The notes under the pieces were generated by a model. That model was not told where the DNA came from. It searched no databases and worked only from the letters and a program-made list of their open reading frames with translations. Positions 1 through 10,100 of a stretch of 64,000 bases of DNA are shown piece by piece. The stretch is from Manis javanica. Taxonomy: Eukaryota > Chordata > Mammalia > Pholidota > Manidae. The stretch lies in contig NC_133161.1 in NCBI RefSeq assembly GCF_040802235.1, positions 47,977,001 to 48,041,000 of the forward strand. Reading direction: 5' to 3'. Position numbers and translations under genes: made by a program. How positions within the stretch are numbered: the first letter of the stretch is position 1; every line of letters starts with the position of its first letter.

Positions 1-285
1 GGGCTGCCTGGGGGGGCGACTGTGCGTCACCTAGACTGAGGAGCGCCGGGGATTTAAATGCCACTGAAACGGTGATCCATCACCGCGGGAGCCAGCAAAC
101 TTTCGCAGGAGGTTCCACCATTGGCCGACATAGTCACGTGCCCCTCCCTTAGCGCCCTCCGCCCTCGCGCCCCCCCTCTTGCGCACTGTACATTCATGTC
201 ATTTTTCTTCTCCGGCCCTATGGAGGAAGTGAGAAAGTTGGCACGGTCACCCAGGGCTTCGCAGAACCCGGTCACTCAGTGACAG
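1..285 (+). promoter_or_regulatory. HOXA1: HOXA1 promoter-proximal and 5' UTR sequence
   Basis: This is GC-rich sequence directly upstream of the HOXA1 start codon. Visible elements are an AT-rich ATTTAAAT at 52-59, a PBX/HOX-like TGATCCATCA at 73-82, an inverted CCAAT (ATTGG) at 119-123 and a palindromic E-box CACGTG at 135-140. The transcription start cannot be fixed from sequence: the TATA-like block lies upstream of the CCAAT box, the reverse of the usual order. In other mammals the HOTAIRM1 lncRNA starts head-to-head with HOXA1, so the leftmost bases may belong to a shared promoter (inference). An in-frame TGA at 280-282 closes the HOXA1 frame just before the ATG. Confidence 0.6.
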
Positions 286-934
286 ATGGACAATGCAAGA
301 ATGAGCTCCTTCCTGGAATACCCCATCCTCAGCAGTGGCGACTCGGAGACCTGCTCAGCGCGAGCCTACCCCTCCGACTATGGAATTACAACTTTCCAGT
401 CCTGTGCGGTCAGTGCCAACAGCTGTGGCGGTGACGACCGCTTCCTAGTGGGCAGGGGTGTGCAGATCAGCCCTCCCCACCACCACCACCACCACCACCA
501 CCACTCCCAGCCGGCCACCTACCAGACTCCGGGAAACCTGGGGGTGTCCTACTCCCACTCGAGTTGCGGTCCAAGCTACAACGCGCAGAACTTCGGCGCG
601 CCTTACAGCCCCTACACGTTAAATCAGGAAGCAGAAGTAAGTGGCGGGTACCCCTCATGCGCTCCCGCTGTTTACTCTGGAAATCTCTCATCTCCCATGG
701 TTCAGCATCACCACCACCACCAGGGTTATGCCGGGGGCGCGGTGGGCTCGCCTCAGTACATTCACCATTCATATGGACAAGAGCACCAGAGCCTGGCCCT
801 GGCCACGTATAATAACTCCTTGTCCCCTCTCCACGCCAGCCACCAAGAAGCCTGTCGCTCTCCTACACCAGAGACGTCTTCTCCAGCGCAGACCTTTGAC
901 TGGATGAAAGTCAAAAGAAACCCTCCCAAAACAG
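286..934 (+). CDS. HOXA1: HOXA1 exon 1 (coding part), homeobox transcription factor
   Basis: Codes residues 1-216 plus the first base of codon 217. HOXA1 is the 3'-most, earliest-activated HOXA gene, a nuclear DNA-binding factor that works with PBX/MEIS in hindbrain and neural crest patterning. The N-terminus starts [20 protein letters not shown], diagnostic of HOXA1. There is a nine-histidine run at residues 65-73, a second five-histidine run, and the PBX-binding hexapeptide with WM at residues 206-207 (FDWMKV, 204-209). The exon ends ACAG|GTCAGT, a good donor. The ATG was chosen because an in-frame TGA lies one codon upstream (280-282) and the N-terminus matches the family. The full protein is 334 aa; the human protein has 335 and ten histidines, which accounts for the difference. 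An internal donor and acceptor are reported separately. Confidence 0.97.
637..839 (+). other. HOXA1: Alternative internal intron within HOXA1 exon 1
   Basis: GTAAGT at 637-642 is a perfect donor, and a pyrimidine-rich stretch ending CCAG closes at 839. Removing this segment deletes exactly 203 nt, the size known for the alternatively spliced Hoxa1 (ERA-1) transcript in mouse. Residues 1-117 are kept, then the frame shifts through 19 new codons to TGA at 897-899. The product would be about 136 aa and lacks the hexapeptide and homeodomain. Site conservation is seen here; use in this species is inferred. Confidence 0.75.
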
Positions 935-1386
935 GTCAGTCTTGCCATTCCGTGGATGCTCCTTGATTCTGAAAGGAGCTGGTATGCTTAGTTTCCAAGG
1001 AAAAGTATTAGTTTCTTTTAAAAGTTCTTGCTTTCCCCCAAGTGTTGTAGGGCATGGGGAGATTGCACAGGTGTGTTGGGGCAAAGGAACATTTGGGACG
1101 GTTGTGTTTCCAAAGGTTCTGAAAGTAGGAAGTGTGTAGATGTGCGTGTAGGGGGAGGGGGTGTCTGCTAATATCTTCCATCTCTATTAATCACTGGTCT
1201 GACCATGCTAATGGTTGACTTCAGATTAATACTTTACACCTTATCACTCACCCTCCCAGCCCGGTTTGTGCTGGGAAATTGTTCATCTTCTCTTTACCGA
1301 AATGTTGCTCCAAAGTGTGTAGGGAATCTCACATCGATTGTAAAATTTTTACCTTATTCTCTCATCGCTTCCCATCCTGCCCCCAG
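935..1386 (+). other. HOXA1: HOXA1 intron 1
   Basis: A phase-1 intron of 452 bp bounded by GTCAGT and a pyrimidine-rich acceptor ending CCCCCAG. No independent gene or repeat was recognised inside; open frames crossing it are shadows. Confidence 0.93.
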
Positions 1387-1742
1387 GGAAAGTAGGAGAG
1401 TATGGCTACGTGGGTCAACCCAATGCGGTGCGCACCAACTTCACCACGAAGCAGCTCACAGAGCTGGAGAAGGAGTTTCACTTCAACAAGTACCTTACGC
1501 GCGCCCGCAGGGTGGAGATTGCCGCATCCCTGCAGCTCAATGAGACCCAGGTTAAGATTTGGTTCCAGAACCGCCGAATGAAGCAGAAGAAACGAGAGAA
1601 GGAGGGCCTATTGCCCATCTCTCCCACTACCCCTCCGGGAAGTGAGGAGAAGGTGGAGGAATCCTCAGAGAAGTCCAGCTCCTCACCCTGCGTTCCTTCC
1701 CCAGGGTCTTCTACCTCAGACACTGTGACTACCTCACACTGA
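1387..1742 (+). CDS. HOXA1: HOXA1 exon 2, homeodomain and C-terminus
   Basis: Completes HOXA1 residues 217-334, ending TGA at 1740-1742. The 60-residue homeodomain covers about residues 228-287, with helix 3 carrying [11 protein letters not shown] and the invariant W, F, N and R of the recognition helix. The N-terminal arm reads PNAVRTNF, typical of paralogue group 1. The C-terminal tail is serine/glutamate-rich and ends TTSH. Splicing to exon 1 restores the group-1 linker ([10 protein letters not shown]). No frameshift or missing key residue was seen, so the gene looks functional. Confidence 0.97.
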
Positions 1743-2905
1743 GACCACCTCAGGCCCCAGACCCCGGAGCTCAGGCTACTCCTCCGACTGGGACTTGTTT
1801 TCCAAAGCACATTCTTAGCTTATCTTCTTTTCCATTTACAGCGTCTCTCGTCCTTTTTGATCCTATCTGGGGAGCTCCTGGCCGGGATAATGTGTTTCCA
1901 GAGAATTTTGGACTAGAGGCTTGCTGGGTGGTGGTGGTGGTGGAGGGAGTGTTGCCTTCCTACTGCTGATTGGGTACCAGCATCAATTTTCTGATGCCCC
2001 TAACCCCCTTCCCACTTTAGGAGATTTCCACAGAACCTGCTGTTCCTTGCAGATGCCCTTTGGAAAACAGTCTCCTTTGTCAGCAGAAACATGTCAGAAG
2101 GAGGCCTCTCATCTTTCATCTATCTATATTTACAGTTCTCTCCTACTTTGAAGTAGGATTGAGAGAGAGAGGAGTCCAGAAGCTCATGAAGAAGAGATGC
2201 ACTATGAGCGTGTTTACACAATTAATTCATCCTTAATTTAATTCAGTTTCATGAGTGGGAGTTTGCTGGTTGTAAATACTTTGTTCTGAGAGATTTATCT
2301 TTATACAGATTTTCTAGGAGTGTTTAGATTAAGTGACTAAAACAGGGTGGGCAAACTCTCAAAGGCCGTACAATTTTATATGTCATTATAGTTTTAAAAA
2401 TAACAGCCCTCATTTAAACTCAGTCTAATGCCTGCGAGTAGCCTCAATTTGTTCTTTCAGTGAATTAAGAAGGTCTGCAGAACACAGGGTTTGGAAACCC
2501 TTGCTTCCCTGCTAAGTCTCTCCCCATCTCCACCCTTTTCTTGTTTCTCTGGCCATACTCTGTATAAAATTTGTGCTGGATTATTCAGAACCTAAAGGTG
2601 TTATTCAAACCAGCTTCTTCCTACCACAGTTATCTTAGCTGGATATGATGTGTTTTTAATGTGATGGATGGCACAATGAATGTATATTTTGTGTGATTCG
2701 TGAATAGTCCTTTGCATGTCGCACAATGTTTTGATGTCCTTGCAGTACCACACTGAGTTCTATCAGTTATCCTTTGTGAGCCTATGATGTTTCCCATTTC
2801 CTGTACAATCATAAACAACTCTGAGATCCTGGAGTGAGCTGATCCAGAGCAGAGTTTACGGGTCTTAAGATGTCTGTAATAAATAGATTCAAATTTCAGA
2901 TATAC
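1743..2905 (+). other. HOXA1: HOXA1 3' UTR with probable poly(A) signal
   Basis: Non-coding sequence after the stop codon. The first canonical AATAAA is at 2878-2883, giving a 3' UTR of about 1.15 kb. A long HOXA1 3' UTR is usual in mammals. The cleavage point near 2,900 is inferred, and alternative sites cannot be excluded. Confidence 0.6.
2878..2883 (+). terminator. HOXA1: Candidate HOXA1 polyadenylation signal (AATAAA)
   Basis: First AATAAA hexamer downstream of the HOXA1 stop, followed by T-rich sequence. Assigned by position. Confidence 0.55.
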
Positions 2906-3706
2906 TTGAGAATCCGTGTATTTGACTTGGCTACAATTTATTGGTTTCTACAAAGTTGGCTTATTTCATGTGGGGAAGGGGAAAAGGGTGGTGTGCATTT
3001 TCAAAGAGGTGGACATTTTCTTGGAAAAAAAAGAGTAAATGTTTTCCATTATGTAGCTGAAACTTCCCCTGTGAGTATCATTGCACCTAATAATGTCTAT
3101 TTGATAGGTTGGTTTTCTTTAAAATAGCAGTAACTCCTTTATTACAGTCAAAGCTCATAATAGAAAAATGAGTGATCAGGAAATTTATGAAGCAGATTTA
3201 TTTTTTGAAACAAACATGGATACTTCCTGGGTCAAGTGCTAACCTTTTCACCTCCAACTGAATGTTGACATATATATAAACAGAACCCCCTTCAAATGCT
3301 GAAACTCTTCAGTCAGTCTTTCCTCACATTAGTGAACCAAGAGCTAAGAGATTCACATTTAAGTAGCCCCAGTATAAAGCTGTTTGAAGATGGGGCACCG
3401 ACCTCACCCCTCTTTCTTCTTTTTGTGTTGTCAGGCAGTGTTCTAATATATTAAACCCTTTAAATAGTGTGTGCTTTGTTTTCAGTAAACCTTTGCATCC
3501 CTCCTCCCATCCTTCTGTCAAAATCCATTCCTTCCTGCCACTCTGTCCACATCCCTCTACCCTACCCCTGCCCAATCTCCTCTGGGTTGCATATCTCGTT
3601 CCCATCAGATTTACCTTTGGTTTCATAGTCATCATGGCTGTAATGGGTCCACAGTTCTAAGTCTATACCACATAACCTAGAAAAAGTTTTTATTTTTTCC
3701 TCTGGT
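2906..3706. other. Non-genic sequence 3' of HOXA1
   Basis: No gene, RNA gene or clear repeat recognised. The short open frames on both strands have no protein-like features. Confidence 0.5.
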
Positions 3707-3742
3707 CTCCACAAGTTCATTCTTCCAGGTGAACTTGTGGAG
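3707..3742. repeat. 13-bp perfect inverted repeat with 10-nt loop
   Basis: The left arm CTCCACAAGTTCA (3707-3719) is exactly complementary to TGAACTTGTGGAG (3730-3742). Each arm contains a nuclear-receptor-type half-site (AGTTCA and its complement). Either strand could form a stem-loop. No function is known to me. Confidence 0.85.
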
Positions 3743-4249
3743 GCCACCCTGAAGTCTTTCAATGTTCAAATTCTTCCAACCAAGGCATGTGTCTACTCTC
3801 AAAGAGGAAGCAAGCAAATCAAAAAATTCAAAATGACTCACCTCCTAGACCTCTTACCAGTTTTCCTTTATTTTCACACATTTTTGGAGGTTTCAATTTA
3901 GCCCCAAAAGCAGAGCAGACATTTTACAGCATCAGAAACAAAGAGATATGACTGACTTCTGCATCCTTTAAAAAGGATGGGCTAGGGGTGGGAGGGAAAA
4001 ATCCTACAAAAACTTGGAATTTGCAGGTCTAGAGCACCCATGAGATTTCCTGTACTTCTCTGTTAAAGGGAGCCAGCCTGGACTTTGCAGGCATAGTTGC
4101 TGCGGCCATATCAAGGGCACCTGGTGTCCTCCTCTTGACTCCTGGGTTCTGGGGTTTCCTCTAAAGGACATAAGTGGAGAACTTCAAAGACAACTCCTTT
4201 ATTCATTTTACCGCCGGGCCTTATACAGTATCTTTTGTTTATTAGTATA

Positions 4250-5130
4250 AGGCCACACAGCAAAACAGTTGGCTGGTTTCCAAATACTTTAATGTGTTAA
4301 AGTGTCATTTGCATACCACTGCAGTGATTTCAATATCTAAAAGCAGGGCCCGACCAGCTGGAATCCGAGATTCCAATCTTCAAGGTGATGGCTTCACTGT
4401 AGCTGAGGGAGAGGAAAACGATAAATTATGGCTAAACACCTCAAGCCTTCCCTAGGTTGTGGAATAAATCAGTTAACAAGCAATGCATTTAGGATACATT
4501 AATATACCTTTCAACAAGGAAAACATTTGTATCTTTTTAGTTGTTCCAATCGATTAAATCAAAGGCGCTTAACACATCCTATTTCAAGGTCTCTTTTTGT
4601 GTTGGTCACTAAGGGGGCACAGTTAGCCCCTTGAAAAATGGCAGCAATGGTAACTGAAATGGCGAAAGAGGAAAATAAATATTTTATTGATAAATTAAAG
4701 ATGGGTAAGACTCTCAATTAGGGACTTGGGATAATTGCAACATAACATTCCAGTTTTCAAATGCGTTTTCCTTACTTCCCCTCACATTCATTAGAGGTAC
4801 TCTTGAAATTTAGGGTGTCCCCACACTAGGCTGCGTTGAGATCATCTTGCTGTGGCTCTGAAGTCTGCTCTTGGTTTCACCTTTGAAAGTTTACTTTTGG
4901 AGGCTATTCAGATGCCATGGTGTTTTCCTCTGGGGCAATCAGATTCAAACCGATCAATATTTACTCAGTCTGAAAGGGTTGTTGAAAAGGCTGCTAACAA
5001 CAAACTGCTTAGCTGCTCACCCCTGTTTAATCTCAGGTTCACCAAAAGTTCAAGAAGAGATGAATGCATTGATGGGTCACTTTAGAATGAGTCCCAGCGG
5101 TTTATCTGAGCTCTTCGCTAAAGGCAACAA
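4250..5130 (+). promoter_or_regulatory. Probable HOXA1 3' retinoic-acid/Wnt-responsive enhancer
   Basis: Non-coding DNA 2.5-3.4 kb past the HOXA1 stop. It contains an octamer ATTTGCAT (4307-4314), a TCF/LEF-like ATCAAAGG (4558-4565), a HOX/PBX-like TGATAAATTA, and the DR5 element at 5036-5052. In mouse the Hoxa1 3' enhancer has a DR5 RARE at a comparable position beside conserved blocks, and Wnt-responsive elements lie on this side of the cluster. The boundaries are approximate. Confidence 0.65.
5036..5052 (+). promoter_or_regulatory. DR5 retinoic acid response element (HOXA1 3' RARE)
   Basis: Two direct half-sites, GGTTCA (5036-5041) and AGTTCA (5047-5052), separated by five bases (CCAAA). 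This is the RAR/RXR DR5 arrangement. It matches the known mouse Hoxa1 3' RARE in both half-sites and differs only in the spacer. It would mediate early induction of HOXA1 by retinoic acid. Position and sequence together make this a strong call. Confidence 0.88.
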
Positions 5131-7559
5131 TTACAGTTCCATCCCTTTTTGGGAGAGGGGCAACTTTCCTATTATTCTTTTGCTAAACAGTGTTTACTAG
5201 AAACTTAAAACACTTTCCTCTCCCTTCCTGGCTTTTATTTTCAGGAGGGAGAGAGAGGAGCTTCCAGCCTCACTTCTTCTGTCTCCTTCTTTAGCTTTCT
5301 GTCAATCCATTTGGTTTCATTTAACTTAAAACAAATTAGATTGGGTATTTTTAAAACATTAAATTGGTCTGACAGAAGAGATCCAATTTATTTCAGATGC
5401 CAAGATCTATGAAATGAAGCTTTTTGGGCAGTTAGAGTTTTCCTTCTTTTCAAAAGTACAGGGCAAGATGGAATTGAAATCCATTTGCGCTTGAGTAATT
5501 TTGACAATTGGACCCCCAATATCCATTTGAGATGGCTCTTTAGACAGGAATGGGGGAGAGGAGAGGGAGGAACTGATGTGTGCAGAATCAAATACCTCAG
5601 GTAGAAAGTCAGCTTTAAAATTTTACACTCTCATAGTGCATAAATTACCCAAGGAAGCCACAGGGAATGGTGGGAGAAGATGCCGGACACTGAAGCTAAT
5701 TGCTACAGCTCTTCAGAGGTCAAAGTTCATGTAATCACTACATGAATGCATACTAAATAGGGATTTATTAAGCTTTTCTGATGGCTGAGCATGTCTGTGA
5801 AGAAACGTTCACTGCTGTTTGCGTTTCTTCCTGAAGAATAATCATTCTTGCAGTATAAACTCTAGGAGTCTGAGTCCTTACTCTTTTGAATGACGGGCAA
5901 CCTTTCTGTTTAAAAATTTTGAAAGCGGTGCATAGACATCACGTTTATATTTGATGGGACTGTAAAATGCCTCTCTCATTCTTAGAAATGCTATGGCTTT
6001 TTCAATACACACACAAACACTAGTTAGCGTGTCCCTATCAGATAAGCTACTCACTAGATGGCTAGCTTTGGTGACCCTGTGCTGTAGATGAGCCTACTTT
6101 TTGCCTGCATTTCTGAGAGCGCACAAATTCTGCTTCTTGTGCCTGGATGAGCAGAATTGAAAGGGACCCAATTACCCAACCTCTCCTTTTATGAATCAAA
6201 AAGACAAGGCACCAAGTGGTGGATTGATGTGACTTACAGCACACAGTATTAGAGCTCTTACTTTCTAGGTAAAAACCAGGTTGATTTAGAACCTGAGGCT
6301 AGTGCCCTTCTTAATTCTAAATTCCTGATTTGATATTGCCCCTTCCTACTTATTCCATGTGATTTGTTTCAGGCTGGATATTGCTTATATTTTTCCATTT
6401 CTGGTTTGCTAGCCCTGTCCACTCAGTCAAGCCCTTGATTTTGAGGCCATTAAGATTACTGAAGATTTGAGACCACCTCCCAGTTGAATGTTTCTGCCAT
6501 CTTACTGAACAATAAAACGTTGGGCTACTTATTGTTAAGGAACTATGTTCTTAAAATACAGAGACAGCAAGTAAAATTCAAGACACATCTATTTTTGTTG
6601 TTTTTGTTTTTGAATCTAGACTAGGGAAGAATAAATTAAAGAGGAGTTGATTGCACCAAAGTTCAGTCTCCATTATATTGCCAAGAGGTATTGGCTAGAT
6701 AGGTCTTTAAGATGCAAGGTACATTCTAGGAGGTGTTTTAACTCTGAATCTTTTTTGTTTGTTTGTTTCTGTGTGATTTGCGGCATAACATAGCCTCTTG
6801 AATTGTTCTGGGCCACATTTCTCCATTTTATCTATGACTCACTAGTGTACCCTAACACATGCACACACTCCAAGCTCAAACAAGTAACAAAGTTTCCTTG
6901 CAGCACAACTTCCCACATTTTCCTTCCTCAGTGAGGTCTTACTGATCTTAGTAGAACCGGCTGCCCAAAGGGACATCTCTGGCTGTCAGCATTTGAAGAG
7001 CTGAACTGGAATCTTTAGAGTTTTAGAGCTTTATTTGTAATAACACCAGTCATCAAAAATAGCTGACCTTGCATTGCAGAACTGCAAATCAACTTATCAA
7101 TCAAGCAACTCAGCTTCGCAGACGCTAGCCTATGAACACTTGCTTTTTGTATGTGTGTATGTGTAAACCTGAAACCCCAATTACTGTCTGCAAAATATTC
7201 TAGAAAGACTGCATTTTGGGTTTACTGGAAATAAGTGAAAAGACCAATGTTTCCTATGAACATTTCCAGATGCAACTAAAATGTCTGCCTTAAAAAAAAT
7301 TACTTTTCTTTTTAAAAATGTGTTTGTGAAACGTCTAGACACAAGGCTAATCTATAGAAATCAGGAAGTTTTGCGTTTTCATTTTAGGCTTGGGTGGTTA
7401 GTTGCTCAGGAAAAACAATTTCTTGCAACAGAAAATAAAGGAAAAATTATTGAATGACTTCTTTTTGAACTGGGATACTTTTTAGCCGTGTTGCATTTTA
7501 GTTTGCTTCTTTTTAAAAGAAAAATCGCCACAGAACCATAACAAGAATACAGAAACAGT
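5131..7559. other. Non-genic sequence between enhancer and CpG island
   Basis: AT-rich single-copy-looking DNA. No gene, RNA gene or clearly classifiable repeat recognised. Confidence 0.45.
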
Positions 7560-7599
7560 AAATTAAAATGGCACGGACTTCCCCAACCTCACCCTGCCG

Positions 7600-8340
7600 C
7601 CTCAAAATCAGAAGTACAGTTTTGGGAAAGTGTGAACGGGAATTTTCCATTCTGAGGAACATACGGGGTCCTTCCTTCAAGACGCGCTGGGGGCAGCTGA
7701 CCGAGCCTCGGGGGGCGAACTCTGCTGGGAGATCGGCTAGCAGGGGTCGCGGAGGGCGCGCCAACTCCGGCTCCGCCAGCGTCGCGTCGGGCGCTGAGAC
7801 CAGCGCCTGCCTCATGGCGGCCGGGCCAGTGCAACTGCCTGAGGGGCATGCTACCCGGGCTTGGCGGCCCCGCGGGAGTGGAGGGGAGCCCCGACACCAA
7901 GGTGAAGACTGCTTCTCTCCTCTTTAACTTCCCCGCCTTCTCTTTCCGAAGTTTCAGCAAACACCGCCGCGGCCTCTCTCGGCACCCACGGGACCACGCG
8001 AAGAAGGGAGGGAGCAGCATCCGGGCCCTTCGCGGGTGAACCGGCGGGCGGCCGGGCGGCCTGAGGCCTGCGCGTTTCCCAGCCGGAGCCGTGGGCAGGT
8101 GGGCTGTGACGGCAACATCAGTCGGCGCGCATCCCCTGAGGCTGCTAAGAGCCCCTCAACAGACACTAGGTCTCACGTGTCCTCATTCTTTTCCCGTCAG
8201 CATAGCCCTGCCTCCAGGTACTCCAGGAAGTCGCAGGAGCCCAGAGGTGCGGCCTGAAACGCCACAGACGTCTGCCGGCCTCATCCCGGTGAGGGCCTCC
8301 GAGCTTCCATCCCCACGAGGAAGGACAGAATATTTCCCCC
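7600..8340. promoter_or_regulatory. Orphan CpG island, candidate promoter
   Basis: An abrupt GC- and CpG-rich block in AT-rich surroundings, about 5.9 kb beyond the HOXA1 stop, with many CGCG and GGCGCG motifs near 7,690-8,050. No recognisable coding exon is present; open frames on both strands are a by-product of GC richness. Possible plus-strand donors are AG|GTGAAG near 7,900, CAG|GTGGGC near 8,098 and CAG|GTACTC near 8,217. A CpG island this close to HOXA1 could start a non-coding RNA or act as a regulatory hub (inference). Confidence 0.6.
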
Positions 8341-9035
8341 CAGGAGAAGAAACACAGGTCTGAAGCCTAACCCCCAAGTTCATCTTTTTAAGATATGAAA
8401 ATGGGAGGGAGATTTTACTCCTTGCCTGTTCCCGCATCCCAGACTTGTTCAAAATATATTTACTCGAGGAATATGTTCATTCCTCTTCAGTTTAGATGTT
8501 TTGAATGGTAGAGTGGAGGTTGCAGTTGTGATGAGTGGAAATTTCTAAACATTGGTTGTTCCTAGAGAGATTAATGCTTCTCTCCTCAGGAAAATATTCT
8601 TGCTTCTCAAATGTCCTCTCCTCATTCAGTTGCAGAGTCAAAACCGGCCTTGCCTGAAGCCTCACCTCTTTCCAGAATGTTCCCTCTCAGCTGAGTCCCT
8701 CCTCAGAACTCCACCTTTTACACAGGAAACTTTGTTATATAGCATTTAACTAAGATTGTGAACTGGATTATCCATGTGTGTTAGTCTTGGTTCCCCAAAA
8801 TGGATCTTAAGCTTCTGGAGGGCAGGGCCTTTGATTTTCAGTAACATAAAGAGACAGTCTCTGTGGAAGGAGCTCTGGGATGGATTCAGTCTTTTCTCAT
8901 TCACAGTATGAGTTTGGGTAGGATATTTAGCCTTTCTATGCTTTCGGATTCTTAAATTATAAAATAAAGTGACTGTTCTTATTGACTTTTAAATTACCAT
9001 CTGAAATATATGTGGTTTGCCAGTATCCTGAAAAT
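8341..9035. other. Non-genic sequence with L2/MIR-like remnants
   Basis: About 8,790-8,850 resembles an L2 3' end (the phrase around GGAGGGCAGGGCC), and about 8,855-8,975 resembles a sense-strand MIR. Both are heavily decayed. Nothing else recognised. Confidence 0.4.
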
Positions 9036-9037
9036 CT

Positions 9038-9240
9038 GGTATTTATTCAGGATTACTCTGAGCCAAGCCCTATGTCAAATACTTTACACACAGTAATTTA
9101 TTTAATCCATATTCAGCCTCAAGAAGGAGGTATTTTTATTATTTCGATTTTACAGATAAGGAAATGGAGGGGTCCAGGATGTTAAGTAACTTGTCCACTG
9201 AATCTAGAACCCAAACTCTTTTCCACTTTGTAGTAGTTCT
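9038..9240 (-). repeat. MIR SINE remnant
   Basis: Shows the antisense MIR layout: TTTATT...CAAGCCCTATGT, a run of TATTTTTATTATTTCGATTTTACAGATAAGGAAA, then GTTAAGTAACTTGTCC. An ancient mammal-wide SINE with many mismatches. Confidence 0.7.
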
Positions 9241-9944
9241 TCCCCACAGGGTCAACCACGTAAGTCTCCTGCAAAGAGTTATGAGTCTATCATTGTTGAT
9301 GCAAGTACCATAGTAGGTAATTGCTCACTGGTAAGGAATTACAGAAGTGGAGGAACTGTTTGATATCTGATATATTTGCAAATTGTTTCTACATATTCTT
9401 GGGAAAATAAGCAAATGACATATTTGAATGAAAACAAATCTAAAGAGTGGGATCAAATTTGACAATAAAGCAGTAAGAGGACCAAGTTAACAAAAGACTT
9501 TTTTCATATTGGACACTAATTGATTAAGGGAGTTATTTGAAGCGAGAGGAAAGATAATCTTTAATTCCACAAGTTATATCTGTGGCATGCCTAACATGTT
9601 GACAAAAATGGGAATAATATAAAATGCTGATGTTTTGTTTCTATGAAAGCCAGCATCCATACGGTTGAAGATATTTGAATGCATAATATTCTACCCCTCC
9701 ACCCCCAGTTTTCATTTGGTTATTTTATATACTGCAAATACAGTCATAACTTACATTTGAAGAAGAAAAAAAGAGAATAATTCATCCTCACCCAAAAGAA
9801 CTAGTTCTCATCGTTGACAAGGTAGTACCCCTTAGCTAAGAATAACCAGAGGAATCCAGTTGAACAAGAACTTCAAGGAATATATTATGAGGCCTAAAGA
9901 GAGCCAGTCTTTAGAAGCCAGTTATTCCAAGAACTAAATTTTCG
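9241..9944. other. Non-genic sequence
   Basis: AT-rich, no gene or repeat confidently recognised. Confidence 0.4.
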
Positions 9945-10100
9945 TGAATGTAAGTCCCGAAACCATAAAACTCTTAGAAGAAAACATAGGTAAAATTCTC
10001 TTGAATATAAACATGAACAACTTCTTCATGAACATATCTCCACGGGCAAGGGAAACAAAAGCAAAAATGAACAAGTAGGACTATATCAAAGTAAAAAACT
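9945..10100 (+). repeat. Inverted copy of an L1 ORF2 segment (left arm)
   Basis: 156 bp of L1 ORF2 3'-region in sense orientation, joined directly to the 3' UTR end of a minus-strand L1. It is the reverse complement of 11173-11328, with equal length and two mismatches seen by eye. The pair is far closer to each other than to other L1 copies here, sharing the unusual CCCGAAACC and GTAGGACT variants. Confidence 0.85.

Noticed and set aside
467-772. Minus-strand open frame with poly-glycine opposite HOXA1 exon 1
   Set aside because: Antisense shadow of the CAC histidine codons; no independent support.
1205-1543. Plus-strand open frame crossing the HOXA1 intron and exon 2
   Set aside because: It runs through the splice acceptor and reads the homeodomain in the wrong frame.
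4600-4625. CTCF-like GGTCACTAAGGGGGCAC motif
   Set aside because: The left part of the motif is out of register with the CTCF consensus, so it is not reported as a site.
7568-8020. Open frames on both strands in the CpG island
   Set aside because: Low-complexity, Arg/Ala/Gly/Pro-rich products with no recognisable domain; expected from GC-rich DNA lacking stops.
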